Source: Candidatus Parcubacteria bacterium (GTDB lineage Bacteria > Patescibacteriota > Minisyncoccia > Phycocordibacterales > UBA1006). From it: a stretch of DNA of 5,465 nt. Numbering within the stretch: the stretch's first letter is position 1; the number at the start of each line of letters is the position of its first letter. Below, in pieces: positions 1 through 4,220 of this stretch. The stretch covers positions 1 to 5,465 of the forward strand of contig JALVPH010000028.1 in NCBI GenBank assembly GCA_027031875.1. The letters are read 5' to 3'. Position numbers and translations under genes: made by a program. Below the pieces are notes generated by a model. That model did no database searches and was not told the origin of the DNA. It saw nothing but the letters and a program-made list of their open reading frames with translations.

Positions 1-35
1 TACGTCTTTATGATTTCTTTTGGTTCCACCCTCAT
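1..35 (-). CDS. N-terminal fragment of an unidentified protein, running off the left edge
   Basis: An ATG at 33-35 on the minus strand opens a frame of 11 codons (MRVEPKEIIKT) that is still open at the window edge. The support is mostly its context. It lies 63 nt downstream of the pilin gene on the same strand, and a good promoter-like pair (GTGACA, 17 nt, TATACA) ends 6 nt before this ATG, as at the other host genes here. There is no Shine-Dalgarno at normal spacing. The PKEIIK stretch recalls the start of HicA/YcfA-type mRNA interferases, but 11 residues cannot establish that, and I do not assign a function. Confidence 0.4.
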   Translation of the reverse strand, partial: MRVEPKEIIKT

Positions 36-80
36 ATGTGATGTATATCTCTTTTACGAGAAAGTGTCACATATGTGGTG
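33..80 (-). promoter_or_regulatory. Promoter with a flanking 11-bp direct repeat (possible operator)
   Basis: On the minus strand, -35 GTGACA (65-70, 5 of 6 consensus) and -10 TATACA (42-47, 4 of 6) are 17 nt apart. The predicted transcription start falls on or next to the ATG at 35. Two near-identical copies of an 11-mer, CACCACATATG (70-80) and CATCACATATG (33-43), bracket the promoter. The first overlaps the -35 and contains the palindrome CACATATGTG (68-77); the second ends in the start codon. This arrangement would suit a repressor, but no regulator is visible and the operator role is inference. Confidence 0.4.
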
Positions 81-98
81 AAGTATTAAGCACTTCTC

Positions 99-602
99 CT
101 AGTAAAAATTTCCATTCCTATCTACGCCCACCACAAAAGCATCTCCATAGCTATATGTATGCCCATTACAAAGAGTAATTCCATCATTTGGATTACTTGA
201 AGTTTCCTTATTATAAATGAGTAAATAGGACTGTCCTTTGCAATAGCTAGAACTCATATGGCCGAGATAGAGATAACTATACCCTCCTACACTTGCAGAT
301 TTTTCTTCATTTATAGGGTCAACTGGAATATCTGCCCCTAACAAAGCACTTAAACTATTCCACTCAGCTGGTTTATAACTATGTACCCAATTCGTCGTCG
401 GATACTTTCCATGATCTACATAGTAATTCTCCAAAGCTGTTTGGATAGTATGAATATCCCGTTCTCTCCGTGCATCCCTTGCCTTTGCTTGCGCCTTGTT
501 CAAAGAGGAAAGGATAATCGTTGCAAGTACTCCAATAATAGCGATAACAACGAGGAGTTCAATGAGGGTAAAACCTTTGGTGTTTTGTTCTCTCTTTTTC
601 AT
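99..602 (-). CDS. Type IV pilin-like (prepilin) protein
   Basis: This is a 167-residue prepilin of the type IV pilus/type II secretion pseudopilin class. The short basic leader MKKREQNTKG is followed by the peptidase III motif G10|FTLIE, with the conserved Glu at position 5 of the mature protein. A single hydrophobic helix (about residues 11-32) then anchors the protein in the membrane and packs into the fibre core. An amphipathic, Arg/Ala-rich continuation (AKARDARRERD) leads to an ENYYVDHGKYP motif typical of small pseudopilins and CPR pilins. The C-terminal head is Tyr/Gly/Ser-rich with just two cysteines (about 121 and 145), a possible disulfide. I chose the ATG at 602, which gives a normal leader length and has an extended -10 seven nt upstream. 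An in-frame TTG at 626 would add eight odd residues. No assembly genes are in view, so major pilin versus minor pseudopilin cannot be decided. Confidence 0.88.
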   Translation of the reverse strand: MKKREQNTKGFTLIELLVVIAIIGVLATIILSSLNKAQAKARDARRERDIHTIQTALENYYVDHGKYPTTNWVHSYKPAEWNSLSALLGADIPVDPINEEKSASVGGYSYLYLGHMSSSYCKGQSYLLIYNKETSSNPNDGITLCNGHTYSYGDAFVVGVDRNGNFY

Positions 603-609
603 ATAGAGA

Positions 610-618
610 AGTATAGCA
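610..618 (-). promoter_or_regulatory. Extended -10 promoter of the pilin gene
   Basis: The minus strand reads TGC-TATACT (TGC at 616-618, TATACT at 610-615), followed by 7 nt and the ATG at 602. The TG one base before the hexamer makes it an extended -10, which can work without a good -35; I see no convincing -35. Initiation 7 nt downstream would place the start at or beside the ATG, giving a leaderless message. A second, perfect TATAAT lies further upstream at 636-641 and would give a leader of roughly 27 nt, so two starts are possible. Confidence 0.5.
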
Positions 619-654
619 ATATTCAAAAAAAAAGCATTATACCCATTTCGGAGA

Positions 655-697
655 CCTAAAACACTTATTCTAGCCTTTAAAATAAGTTTGTTTTAGG
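655..697 (+). repeat. Bulged hairpin over the Shine-Dalgarno of the transposase fragment
   Basis: CCTAAAACA (655-663) pairs with TGTTTTAGG (689-697). After a 2-nt bulge (687-688), CTTATT (664-669) pairs with AATAAG (681-686), leaving an 11-nt loop. The 3' arm includes the AGG of the AGGAG at 695-699, so in mRNA this stem would hide part of the ribosome binding site. It may equally be a terminal structure of the mobile element that carried the zinc-ribbon gene. The pairing is seen in the sequence; the role is inference. Confidence 0.5.
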
Positions 698-723
698 AGT
701 TAGTTAATTTTAAAATTAACTAA
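695..723 (+). promoter_or_regulatory. AGGAG ribosome binding site followed by a perfect 24-bp palindrome ending on the start codon
   Basis: AGGAG (695-699) is followed immediately by a perfect palindrome at 700-723 (arm TTAGTTAATTTT, no spacer), whose last base is the A of the ATG at 723. In linear form the Shine-Dalgarno is 23 nt from the ATG, too far for normal initiation. If the palindrome folds as a hairpin, the two are brought together. The same 24 bp could instead be a dimeric protein-binding operator or part of a transposon end. Confidence 0.55.
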
Positions 724-1022
724 TGACGAAAAGACACATAAAATGTCCACACTGTGGATCATCAAAAACAACTAAAAAAGGTAAAAGTAGACACAAACAA
801 CAATACTACTGTAAGGATTGTAAAAGAAAATTCTTAAGTAAGAAGAGAAAGAAACTACACACAATCAAAAAGATTCTAGAAGAGTATATCTTTCACAAAC
901 AAAGTTACAGAGAACTTAAAGAAAGATATGGGTATTCAAAACAGAGACTCCATAAAACTCTGGAGAATTATCAAATGAACTACCCCGATGCAAGCATCGG
1001 GGAATTAGACCGAGGGGATTAA
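723..1022 (+). pseudogene. Truncated transposase: N-terminal zinc ribbon plus helix-turn-helix only
   Basis: The 99-codon frame begins with a zinc ribbon of four cysteines (C8-x2-C11 and C30-x2-C33) in a Lys/Arg-rich setting (GKSRHKQQYYCKDCKRKF). A helix-turn-helix follows at about residues 52-82 (YRELKERYGYSKQRLHKTL). This pairing is the DNA-binding front end of DDE transposases such as the Zn-binding variant of the IS256 group often seen in CPR genomes; full-length members run to several hundred residues with a catalytic domain after it. Here the similarity ends near residue 85, exactly where a REP-like hairpin begins (983-1002), and the last 15 or so codons read through it to a TAA. No catalytic domain follows in any frame before the next element. 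It is probably a dead remnant, although a short DNA-binding protein that competes with a transposase is possible. The region is clearly AT-richer than the housekeeping genes. Confidence 0.7.
983..1002. repeat. REP-like hairpin at the truncation point
   Basis: CCCCGATG (983-990), loop CAAG, and CATCGGGG (995-1002) form a perfect 8-bp GC-rich stem, and C-G pairing can extend into the loop. It is followed by two related strings, GGGGAATTA and GGGGATTA. GC-rich short hairpins of this kind in AT-rich surroundings resemble REP elements mobilised by Y1 (RAYT) transposases, though no such transposase is in the window. It sits at the meeting point of two broken, converging reading frames. Confidence 0.55.
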
Positions 1023-1058
1023 AACAATAATACCAATAAAAAGAAAAATTTTCTTCAT
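1005..1058 (-). pseudogene. Remnant of a small signal-peptide-bearing gene, cut off from its promoter by the IS481 element
   Basis: An ATG at 1056-1058 (minus) encodes MKKIFLFIGIIVLIPSV and then a TAA. Two lysines followed by an uninterrupted hydrophobic run is a typical signal peptide or membrane anchor start. The body of the protein is missing: the frame ends beside the REP-like hairpin at 983-1002. The left end of the IS481 element lies 4 nt upstream of the ATG, and the putative target duplication TAAT (1058-1061) includes the ATG's first base pair. Removing the element rejoins the start to an extended -10 now at 2045-2053. A chance 17-codon hydrophobic frame cannot be excluded. Confidence 0.4.
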
Positions 1059-1061
1059 AAT

Positions 1062-2033
1062 TGTTAACATTACAGCAATAAACTTTACACCTTCAGTGTA
1101 TGAACACGTTCGATAGAAAGTATATGTCGCTGCAAATTGAGAAATTGGAGAAGACCCTTCACAAGCAACAGAGCGTAAGCTCTGTTGCTCGAGAACTGAA
1201 CGTTTCAAGGCAGACAGTTCATACGTGGTTGAATAGGTATAAACGGTTTGGGAGTGAAGGATTGTTACGGAAAAAGAGGAAGAGAGGGTATCGAGCACAT
1301 AATAGAACACCAGAAGAAGTAGAACAGGTTGTCATACAGCTTGCACAGAAGTATTGGAACGATGGAGTACATACACTCGCAGATTACCTTCAGTATGAAC
1401 ATAATCTTACACTCAATCCCTCTACCATCTACAGAATTCTAAAGAGGAATGAGGTACGATATACCACAGATTACCCTCATACTCAGAAGCGATGGAAGAA
1501 ACAACTCTACGCTCATGAAATACCGGGGAAAGAGGTACAGGTGGATACAACGTATCCTTTTGGCTACAAACAAGGACAGGTTATCTACACAGCAATTGAT
1601 GATGCAACACGGTGGGTCTTCCTCTATCGTTACGATACCGCAAATCAAGAAAACACCTTGGATTTCTTAGAGAAGTTACGAATACATGCACCCTTTCCCA
1701 TACAGAAAATCAGAACCGATCAGGGTTCTGAATTTCGTGGTCTACAAGTGAAAGCATACCTTGCACAGCATCGTATTGAACATCGACTCAATACTCCTTA
1801 CTGTCCAGAAGAGAATGGAAAGATTGAACGCTTCCATAGAACCTTAAACGAGAAGTGTTTACGTTTCGGTTTCAATCCTCGTATGTCTCATGATGTATTT
1901 CAATACAAGTTAGAGTTATTCCTCCATTACTACAACTTCAAGAGAAAACATAGAGGATTAGGAATGAATGGACGTACTCCTTTTGAGAAGTTGAGAGAGT
2001 TATCCACTGTCAACTTGACGCTGCAATGTTACA
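1062..2033 (+). mobile_element. IS481-type insertion sequence, about 972 bp
   Basis: The left end TGTTAACATTACAGC (1062-1076) and the right end, read inward on the minus strand, TGTAACATTGCAGC (2033-2020), form terminal inverted repeats that differ by one indel and one substitution, with looser similarity further in. Both begin with TGT. The sequence TAAT occurs directly outside each end (1058-1061 and 2034-2037), consistent with a 4-bp target duplication; four bases is weak evidence alone, but it coincides exactly with both repeat ends. A single DDE transposase fills the interior. Length and architecture fit the IS481 family. It looks complete and recent enough to keep its duplication. Confidence 0.75.
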
Positions 2034-2077
2034 TAATGTTACTTACTATAGCAGATGTTGTACAATTAAGTAAATAG
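1100..2077 (+). CDS. IS481-family DDE transposase
   Basis: This 325-residue transposase cuts and rejoins the ends of the surrounding element. An N-terminal helix-turn-helix (about 25-47, SVSSVARELNVSRQTVHTWL) is followed by a basic linker (56-69) and a second winged-helix-like segment (about 88-118). An rve/RNase H-fold integrase core comes next. The catalytic triad is visible as D149 (QVDTTY), D207 (RTDQGSEF) and E243 (NGKIERFHRTL), with exactly 35 residues between the second Asp and the Glu. The C-terminal YYNFKRKHRGLG...TPFEKL block (277-298) is typical of the family. No frameshift or internal stop is seen, so it may be active. The frame crosses the right inverted repeat (which encodes about residues 307-311), and its last 14 residues come from flanking DNA. 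Neither the ATG at 1100 nor the one at 1124 has a good Shine-Dalgarno; I keep the longer form. Confidence 0.9.
   Translation: MNTFDRKYMSLQIEKLEKTLHKQQSVSSVARELNVSRQTVHTWLNRYKRFGSEGLLRKKRKRGYRAHNRTPEEVEQVVIQLAQKYWNDGVHTLADYLQYEHNLTLNPSTIYRILKRNEVRYTTDYPHTQKRWKKQLYAHEIPGKEVQVDTTYPFGYKQGQVIYTAIDDATRWVFLYRYDTANQENTLDFLEKLRIHAPFPIQKIRTDQGSEFRGLQVKAYLAQHRIEHRLNTPYCPEENGKIERFHRTLNEKCLRFGFNPRMSHDVFQYKLELFLHYYNFKRKHRGLGMNGRTPFEKLRELSTVNLTLQCYIMLLTIADVVQLSK
2045..2074 (-). promoter_or_regulatory. Orphaned promoter pointing into the IS481 element
   Basis: On the minus strand, TTTACT (2069-2074, 4 of 6 consensus), an 18-nt spacer and an extended -10 TGC-TATAGT (2045-2053) are present. The next downstream sequence is the right end of the IS element, so any transcript would run antisense to the transposase. 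If the element and one TAAT copy are removed, this -10 lies 10 nt before the ATG now at 1058. The extended form matches those before the pilin (TGC-TATACT) and sodA (TGG-TATACT). Confidence 0.4.
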
Positions 2078-2100
2078 ACATTACATAGAACGTGTAGTTT

Positions 2101-2121
2101 AAAAAAACACCTTATCGGTGT
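2101..2121 (-). terminator. Intrinsic terminator of sodA
   Basis: Directly after the sodA stop, the minus strand reads ACACC-GATAA-GGTGT, a 5-bp stem with a 5-nt loop (2107-2121), followed by an unbroken run of T (2101-2107). It is short but well placed. The plus-strand sense lacks a T tract, so it should act only on sodA transcription and not on the converging transposase. Confidence 0.65.
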
Positions 2122-2766
2122 CTATTGGCGTTGCATATCAAGCGAGGTAATAAAAGTAGTCATCTCGGGACGTTCGTGGTAGCGACGCGAAACCTCATTC
2201 CAATCTAACACCGCCCAGAAATCGTGAGCATAGTTTACACGATGGTTTTGATGCTTGAGATAGTAGGCATGTTCCCAAAGATCTAACCCTAGGAGCGGGT
2301 ATCCTCTCTTCTCTACATCATTCATAAGGGGATTGTCTTGAAGTGAAGTATTTGTGATTGCAAGATTTCCCTCATCATCGACGATGAGCCAGGTCCATCC
2401 GGACCCAAAGAGTTCCAATGCACTCTTTGTGAATTCTGCCTTAAAATCATCGAGTGAACCAAAGGTGCTCACAATTTTTTCCATCAAGTCAGGGCTTGGT
2501 GTGGACATTGTGTCGTTGAGGAGCGTCCAAAACATCGTGTGATTGTAGTGACCTCCCGCATTGTTTCGTACGAGAGCGGTAAGCTCACTTGCTTTCTCAA
2601 ACAGATCTTCAATACGCTCTGTATCAATTCCTGATTCTACGAGTCCGCGATTGAGATTCTCTACATACTTCTTGTGGTGCCCTTGGTGGTGCACGCGCAT
2701 CGTCGCCTCGTCAATGTAGGGCTCGAATGCGTTATATGGTTTTTTCAAATTTGGTAATACAAACAT
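2122..2766 (-). CDS. sodA: Superoxide dismutase, Mn/Fe family with Mn-type residues
   Basis: The enzyme converts two superoxide ions to oxygen and hydrogen peroxide in the cytoplasm. At 214 residues it has normal family length. The metal ligands are all present: H26 (VHHQGHH), H76 (GGHYNHTMFW), and D162 with H166 (LDLWEHAYYLKH). The gateway Y34 is also kept. G72 (NNAGGH) and Q143 (SLQDNPLM) are at the positions that distinguish Mn enzymes; Fe enzymes usually carry Gln and Ala/His there. Manganese is therefore the likelier metal, although cambialistic use cannot be ruled out. The start gives the normal N-terminus (LPNLKKPYNAFEPYID). It begins 24 nt after map on the same strand but has its own extended -10, so it may be read both alone and with map. 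It ends at a terminator. No signal peptide is present. Confidence 0.95.
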   Translation of the reverse strand: MFVLPNLKKPYNAFEPYIDEATMRVHHQGHHKKYVENLNRGLVESGIDTERIEDLFEKASELTALVRNNAGGHYNHTMFWTLLNDTMSTPSPDLMEKIVSTFGSLDDFKAEFTKSALELFGSGWTWLIVDDEGNLAITNTSLQDNPLMNDVEKRGYPLLGLDLWEHAYYLKHQNHRVNYAHDFWAVLDWNEVSRRYHERPEMTTFITSLDMQRQ

Positions 2767-2774
2767 ACACTATG

Positions 2775-2783
2775 AGTATACCA
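2775..2783 (-). promoter_or_regulatory. Extended -10 promoter of sodA
   Basis: The minus strand reads TGG-TATACT (TGG at 2781-2783, TATACT at 2775-2780), 8 nt before the sodA ATG. It lies wholly in the 24-nt gap after the map stop. The best -35 candidate is weak (CTTACA, spacer 19), as expected for an extended -10. Initiation 7-8 nt downstream would leave at most a base or two of leader. No Shine-Dalgarno is visible. Confidence 0.5.
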
Positions 2784-2790
2784 TATATCT

Positions 2791-3558
2791 TCAAAGAGTT
2801 GTAAGAATCTCCGGCCCGTTCTCTGTAATCGCAACCGTATGTTCCACATGAGCAGATAGGGAGCCATCTGCGGTGCGAACGGTGTACCCATCGTCTTCAA
2901 AAATAACCCTCCATGTTCCAAGGGTAAACATTGGCTCAATTGCAATAACCATTCCCTCTTTCAACTCTGCTCCTGTCCCTGGTTTTCCATAGTTGGGAAC
3001 GTATGGGTCTTCGTGAATCTTCACCCCAACCCCATGTCCAGAGAGATCGCGGATGTTTCCATATCTCCCCTTATTAAATAATTCAATTGCATAACCAATG
3101 TCTCCGATATGATTTCCTACCTGCGCAGCCTCAATTCCATGCGCGAGTGCTTCATAGGTATCATAGACAAGCTGTTTCGCTTCCTTTGACACATTTCCCA
3201 GCATAATCGTTCGTGCAGCATCCGTGTAGAGTCCTTTATACTTCACTCCAAAATCGATGGACACAATATCTCCATCTTGGAACACCATTTCATCAGTAGG
3301 AATTCCATGAACGATGACATCATTGATGGATACACAGAGACTCGCAGGGTAACGAGGGTAGCTCGCATCAGGACGATAGTTGAGGAAGGCAGGTTCCCCA
3401 CCAAGCTCTCGCACCATACGCTCTGCTTCATTATTGAGTTCTTTTGCGGTCATTCCGATACGAATGAATTGCTCGAGGTGATTGAGAATGCGTGCATGTA
3501 TGTTCCCTGCTTCTCGCAGGATTTCTATTTGTTCTGGTGTTTTAATAATAATTGCCAT
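2791..3558 (-). CDS. map: Type I methionine aminopeptidase
   Basis: The enzyme removes the initiator methionine from nascent cytosolic proteins whose second residue is small. At 255 residues it has the usual length for the bacterial type I enzyme, with no N-terminal extension. The pita-bread fold's five metal ligands are present: D102 (VSIDFG), D113 (LYTDAART), H175 (LSGHGVG), E208 (AIEPMF) and E239 (HVEHTVAI). The substrate-contact histidines H84 (VIVHGIP) and H182 (KIHEDP) are also present. I chose the ATG at 3558 (MAIIIKTPEQIE), which matches the family start. The open frame extends 17 codons further, but those residues are not family-like. A -10-like TATGAT ends 6 nt before this ATG, and AAAAGG lies 12 nt before it. 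In many CPR genomes map follows adk in the ribosomal spc cluster; here pyrH and about 750 bp of repeats lie between them. Confidence 0.95.
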   Translation of the reverse strand: MAIIIKTPEQIEILREAGNIHARILNHLEQFIRIGMTAKELNNEAERMVRELGGEPAFLNYRPDASYPRYPASLCVSINDVIVHGIPTDEMVFQDGDIVSIDFGVKYKGLYTDAARTIMLGNVSKEAKQLVYDTYEALAHGIEAAQVGNHIGDIGYAIELFNKGRYGNIRDLSGHGVGVKIHEDPYVPNYGKPGTGAELKEGMVIAIEPMFTLGTWRVIFEDDGYTVRTADGSLSAHVEHTVAITENGPEILTTL

Positions 3559-3564
3559 ATGCGC

Positions 3565-3570
3565 ATCATA
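3565..3570 (-). promoter_or_regulatory. -10-like hexamer of map
   Basis: TATGAT (5 of 6 consensus) lies 6 nt before the map ATG on the minus strand. There is no TG extension and only a T-rich stretch where a -35 would be. An overlapping AAAAGG, 12 nt from the ATG, could serve as a distant Shine-Dalgarno, so both a leaderless and a leadered start remain possible. Confidence 0.35.
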
Positions 3571-3585
3571 CCTTTTCTCGATAAA

Positions 3586-3678
3586 AGAAAAAGGTGATTG
3601 AAAAAACAAAAATGAGTTAGGAATAGGAAAGTGGAAAAGAAAAAGAGGAGATGGACTAACAGAAGAAAAAACTTGGAA
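3586..3678. other. Gene-free purine-rich stretch upstream of map
   Basis: The plus strand here is almost all A and G (for example GGAAAAGAAAAAGAGGAGA around 3635), so a map transcript beginning further upstream would have a pyrimidine-rich leader. I see no gene. The only start codon after a Shine-Dalgarno-like AGGAG on the plus strand (ATG near 3650) stops after two codons. Confidence 0.5.
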
Positions 3679-3718
3679 CTACGTATTATGATATTATATA
3701 TAATATCATAATATGTAG
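3679..3718. repeat. 40-bp AT-rich palindrome with one mismatch
   Basis: The two 20-bp arms meet at 3698/3699 with no spacer. All pairs match except G3683 against T3714, which could still pair as G-U in RNA. The core arm is TATTATGATATTATA. It lies about 120 bp upstream of map. It could extrude as a cruciform, bind a dimeric regulator, or be a remnant of mobile DNA; nothing here decides between these. Confidence 0.7.
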
Positions 3719-3880
3719 ATCTCATATTTCTTCGCACAACAAACTGCTCCGGTGATGCACGTATTTGAGCTTCTTTAAGAAAACGAAAATGGGTTAATCT
3801 GTGTGAGTGGTTACGCTTTTGGATTCCTAACCTACCTATTGGGAGAGCAGGATGAATACGGCAGAACAAGGAGAAAAAGG

Positions 3881-3903
3881 ATTCCTGCTTCCTTCACAGG
3901 AAT
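3881..3903. repeat. Small hairpin, ATTCCTG/CAGGAAT
   Basis: ATTCCTG (3881-3887) and CAGGAAT (3897-3903) form a perfect 7-bp stem around a 9-nt loop. It is the first of three dispersed-repeat-like hairpins inside the block at 3730-4033. Confidence 0.4.
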
Positions 3904-3920
3904 ACATGACTACTAAATCC

Positions 3921-3944
3921 CCGGCCTACCGGCAGATAGGTCGG
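3921..3944. repeat. GC-rich imperfect hairpin
   Basis: CCGGCCTACC (3921-3930) and GATAGGTCGG (3935-3944) pair around the loop GGCA, with one G-U pair and one C-A mismatch. Its GC content contrasts sharply with the surroundings. Similar CCTACCGGCA-type palindromes recur in CPR and Bacteroidetes genomes to my knowledge, which suggests a dispersed repeat. Confidence 0.5.
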
Positions 3945-3979
3945 AGTCGGAAATGGTCCCTCACACAGTTTCTGTATAA

Positions 3980-4013
3980 TGGATTCTGGATTCCGGATCA
4001 AGTCCGGAATGAC
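3980..4013. repeat. REP-like element, GGATTCCGGA...TCCGGAATGACA type
   Basis: ATTCCGGA (3990-3997) and TCCGGAAT (4003-4010) form a perfect 8-bp stem with the loop TCAAG. A tandem TGGATTC duplication (3980-3993) precedes it and GACA follows. The pattern of TGGATTCC, a GC-rich stem, then GGAATGACA is a recognisable dispersed palindromic repeat found in many bacterial genomes. Confidence 0.6.
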
Positions 4014-4086
4014 AGGTAGTTTGTTGTGCGCAAGTGGTTCAATAAGTAACAACGTGGTTTATCTGCATAGATGGTTATATTCCTGG

Positions 4087-4189
4087 GGTGGCACCACTTT
4101 TGCAGCTTAATCCCAATTATGTTTCCTAAAGTAATTGAGCATTTACTTTTGCAAATCACTTAATACAAAATAGCAAAAGTGGTGTCACC
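4087..4189. mobile_element. 103-bp MITE-like unit with 17-bp terminal inverted repeats
   Basis: GGTGGCACCACTTTTGC (4087-4103) and GCAAAAGTGGTGTCACC (4173-4189) are reverse complements with one mismatch. The 69-bp interior is non-coding and contains a further copy of ACTTTTGCA (4145-4153) that repeats the inner edge of the left end (4096-4104), as nested transposase sites might. No target duplication is evident. Its parent transposase is not the IS481 element nearby, whose ends are unrelated. Confidence 0.5.
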
Positions 4190-4191
4190 GA

Positions 4192-4220
4192 CAAAAGAAA
4201 CTGCTTTGTAGTTTCTTTTG
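4192..4220. repeat. Hairpin with 11-bp AT-rich stem
   Basis: CAAAAGAAACT (4192-4202) and AGTTTCTTTTG (4210-4220) pair perfectly around a 7-nt loop. It begins 2 bp after the MITE-like unit and shares base 4220 with the next, GC-rich hairpin. The T-rich arm gives it some terminator character on either strand, but the T run lies inside the stem. Confidence 0.55.

Larger units (their letters stand above)
3730..4033. repeat. About 300-bp block bounded by inverted repeats
   Basis: CGCACAACAAACT (3733-3745) is the exact reverse complement of 4018-4030. Allowing one inserted base, the match extends to CTT at the outer edges (3730 and 4033). The interior has no convincing gene and carries three smaller hairpins, at 3881-3903, 3921-3944 and 3990-4010. 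Long inverted repeats enclosing non-coding DNA suggest a non-autonomous mobile element, but I see no clear target duplication and cannot name a parent element. Confidence 0.45.

Noticed and set aside
20..32. AGGGTGGAACC on the minus strand resembles the T-box antiterminator core.
   Set aside because: It lies at codons 2-5 of the frame starting at 35, lacks the following GCG and any stem I or terminator, and is more simply coding sequence.
603..626. Eight-residue N-terminal extension of the pilin from a TTG at 626.
   Set aside because: It would give an unusually long, hydrophobic prepilin leader. The ATG at 602 has a normal leader and a well-placed extended -10.
381..659. 92-codon plus-strand frame opposite the pilin.
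   Set aside because: It is antisense to a clear prepilin gene and its protein resembles nothing (shadow frame).
1059..1310. Upstream part of the 101-codon minus-strand frame reaching into the transposase.
   Set aside because: It is antisense to the well-supported IS481 transposase; only the last 17 codons (1005-1058), outside the element, look meaningful.
3559..3609. 17-codon N-terminal extension of methionine aminopeptidase.
   Set aside because: The added residues (MFFQSPFSF...) are not family-like, and the start at 3558 aligns with type I enzymes.
3525..3869. 114-codon minus-strand frame overlapping map.
   Set aside because: It starts at TTG, overlaps map in another frame, runs through the 40-bp palindrome and has no recognisable domain.
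3755..3911. Possible plus-strand coding remnant inside the 300-bp block (ATG near 3755).
   Set aside because: The frame has a stop after seven codons and the readable continuation matches no family I recognise.
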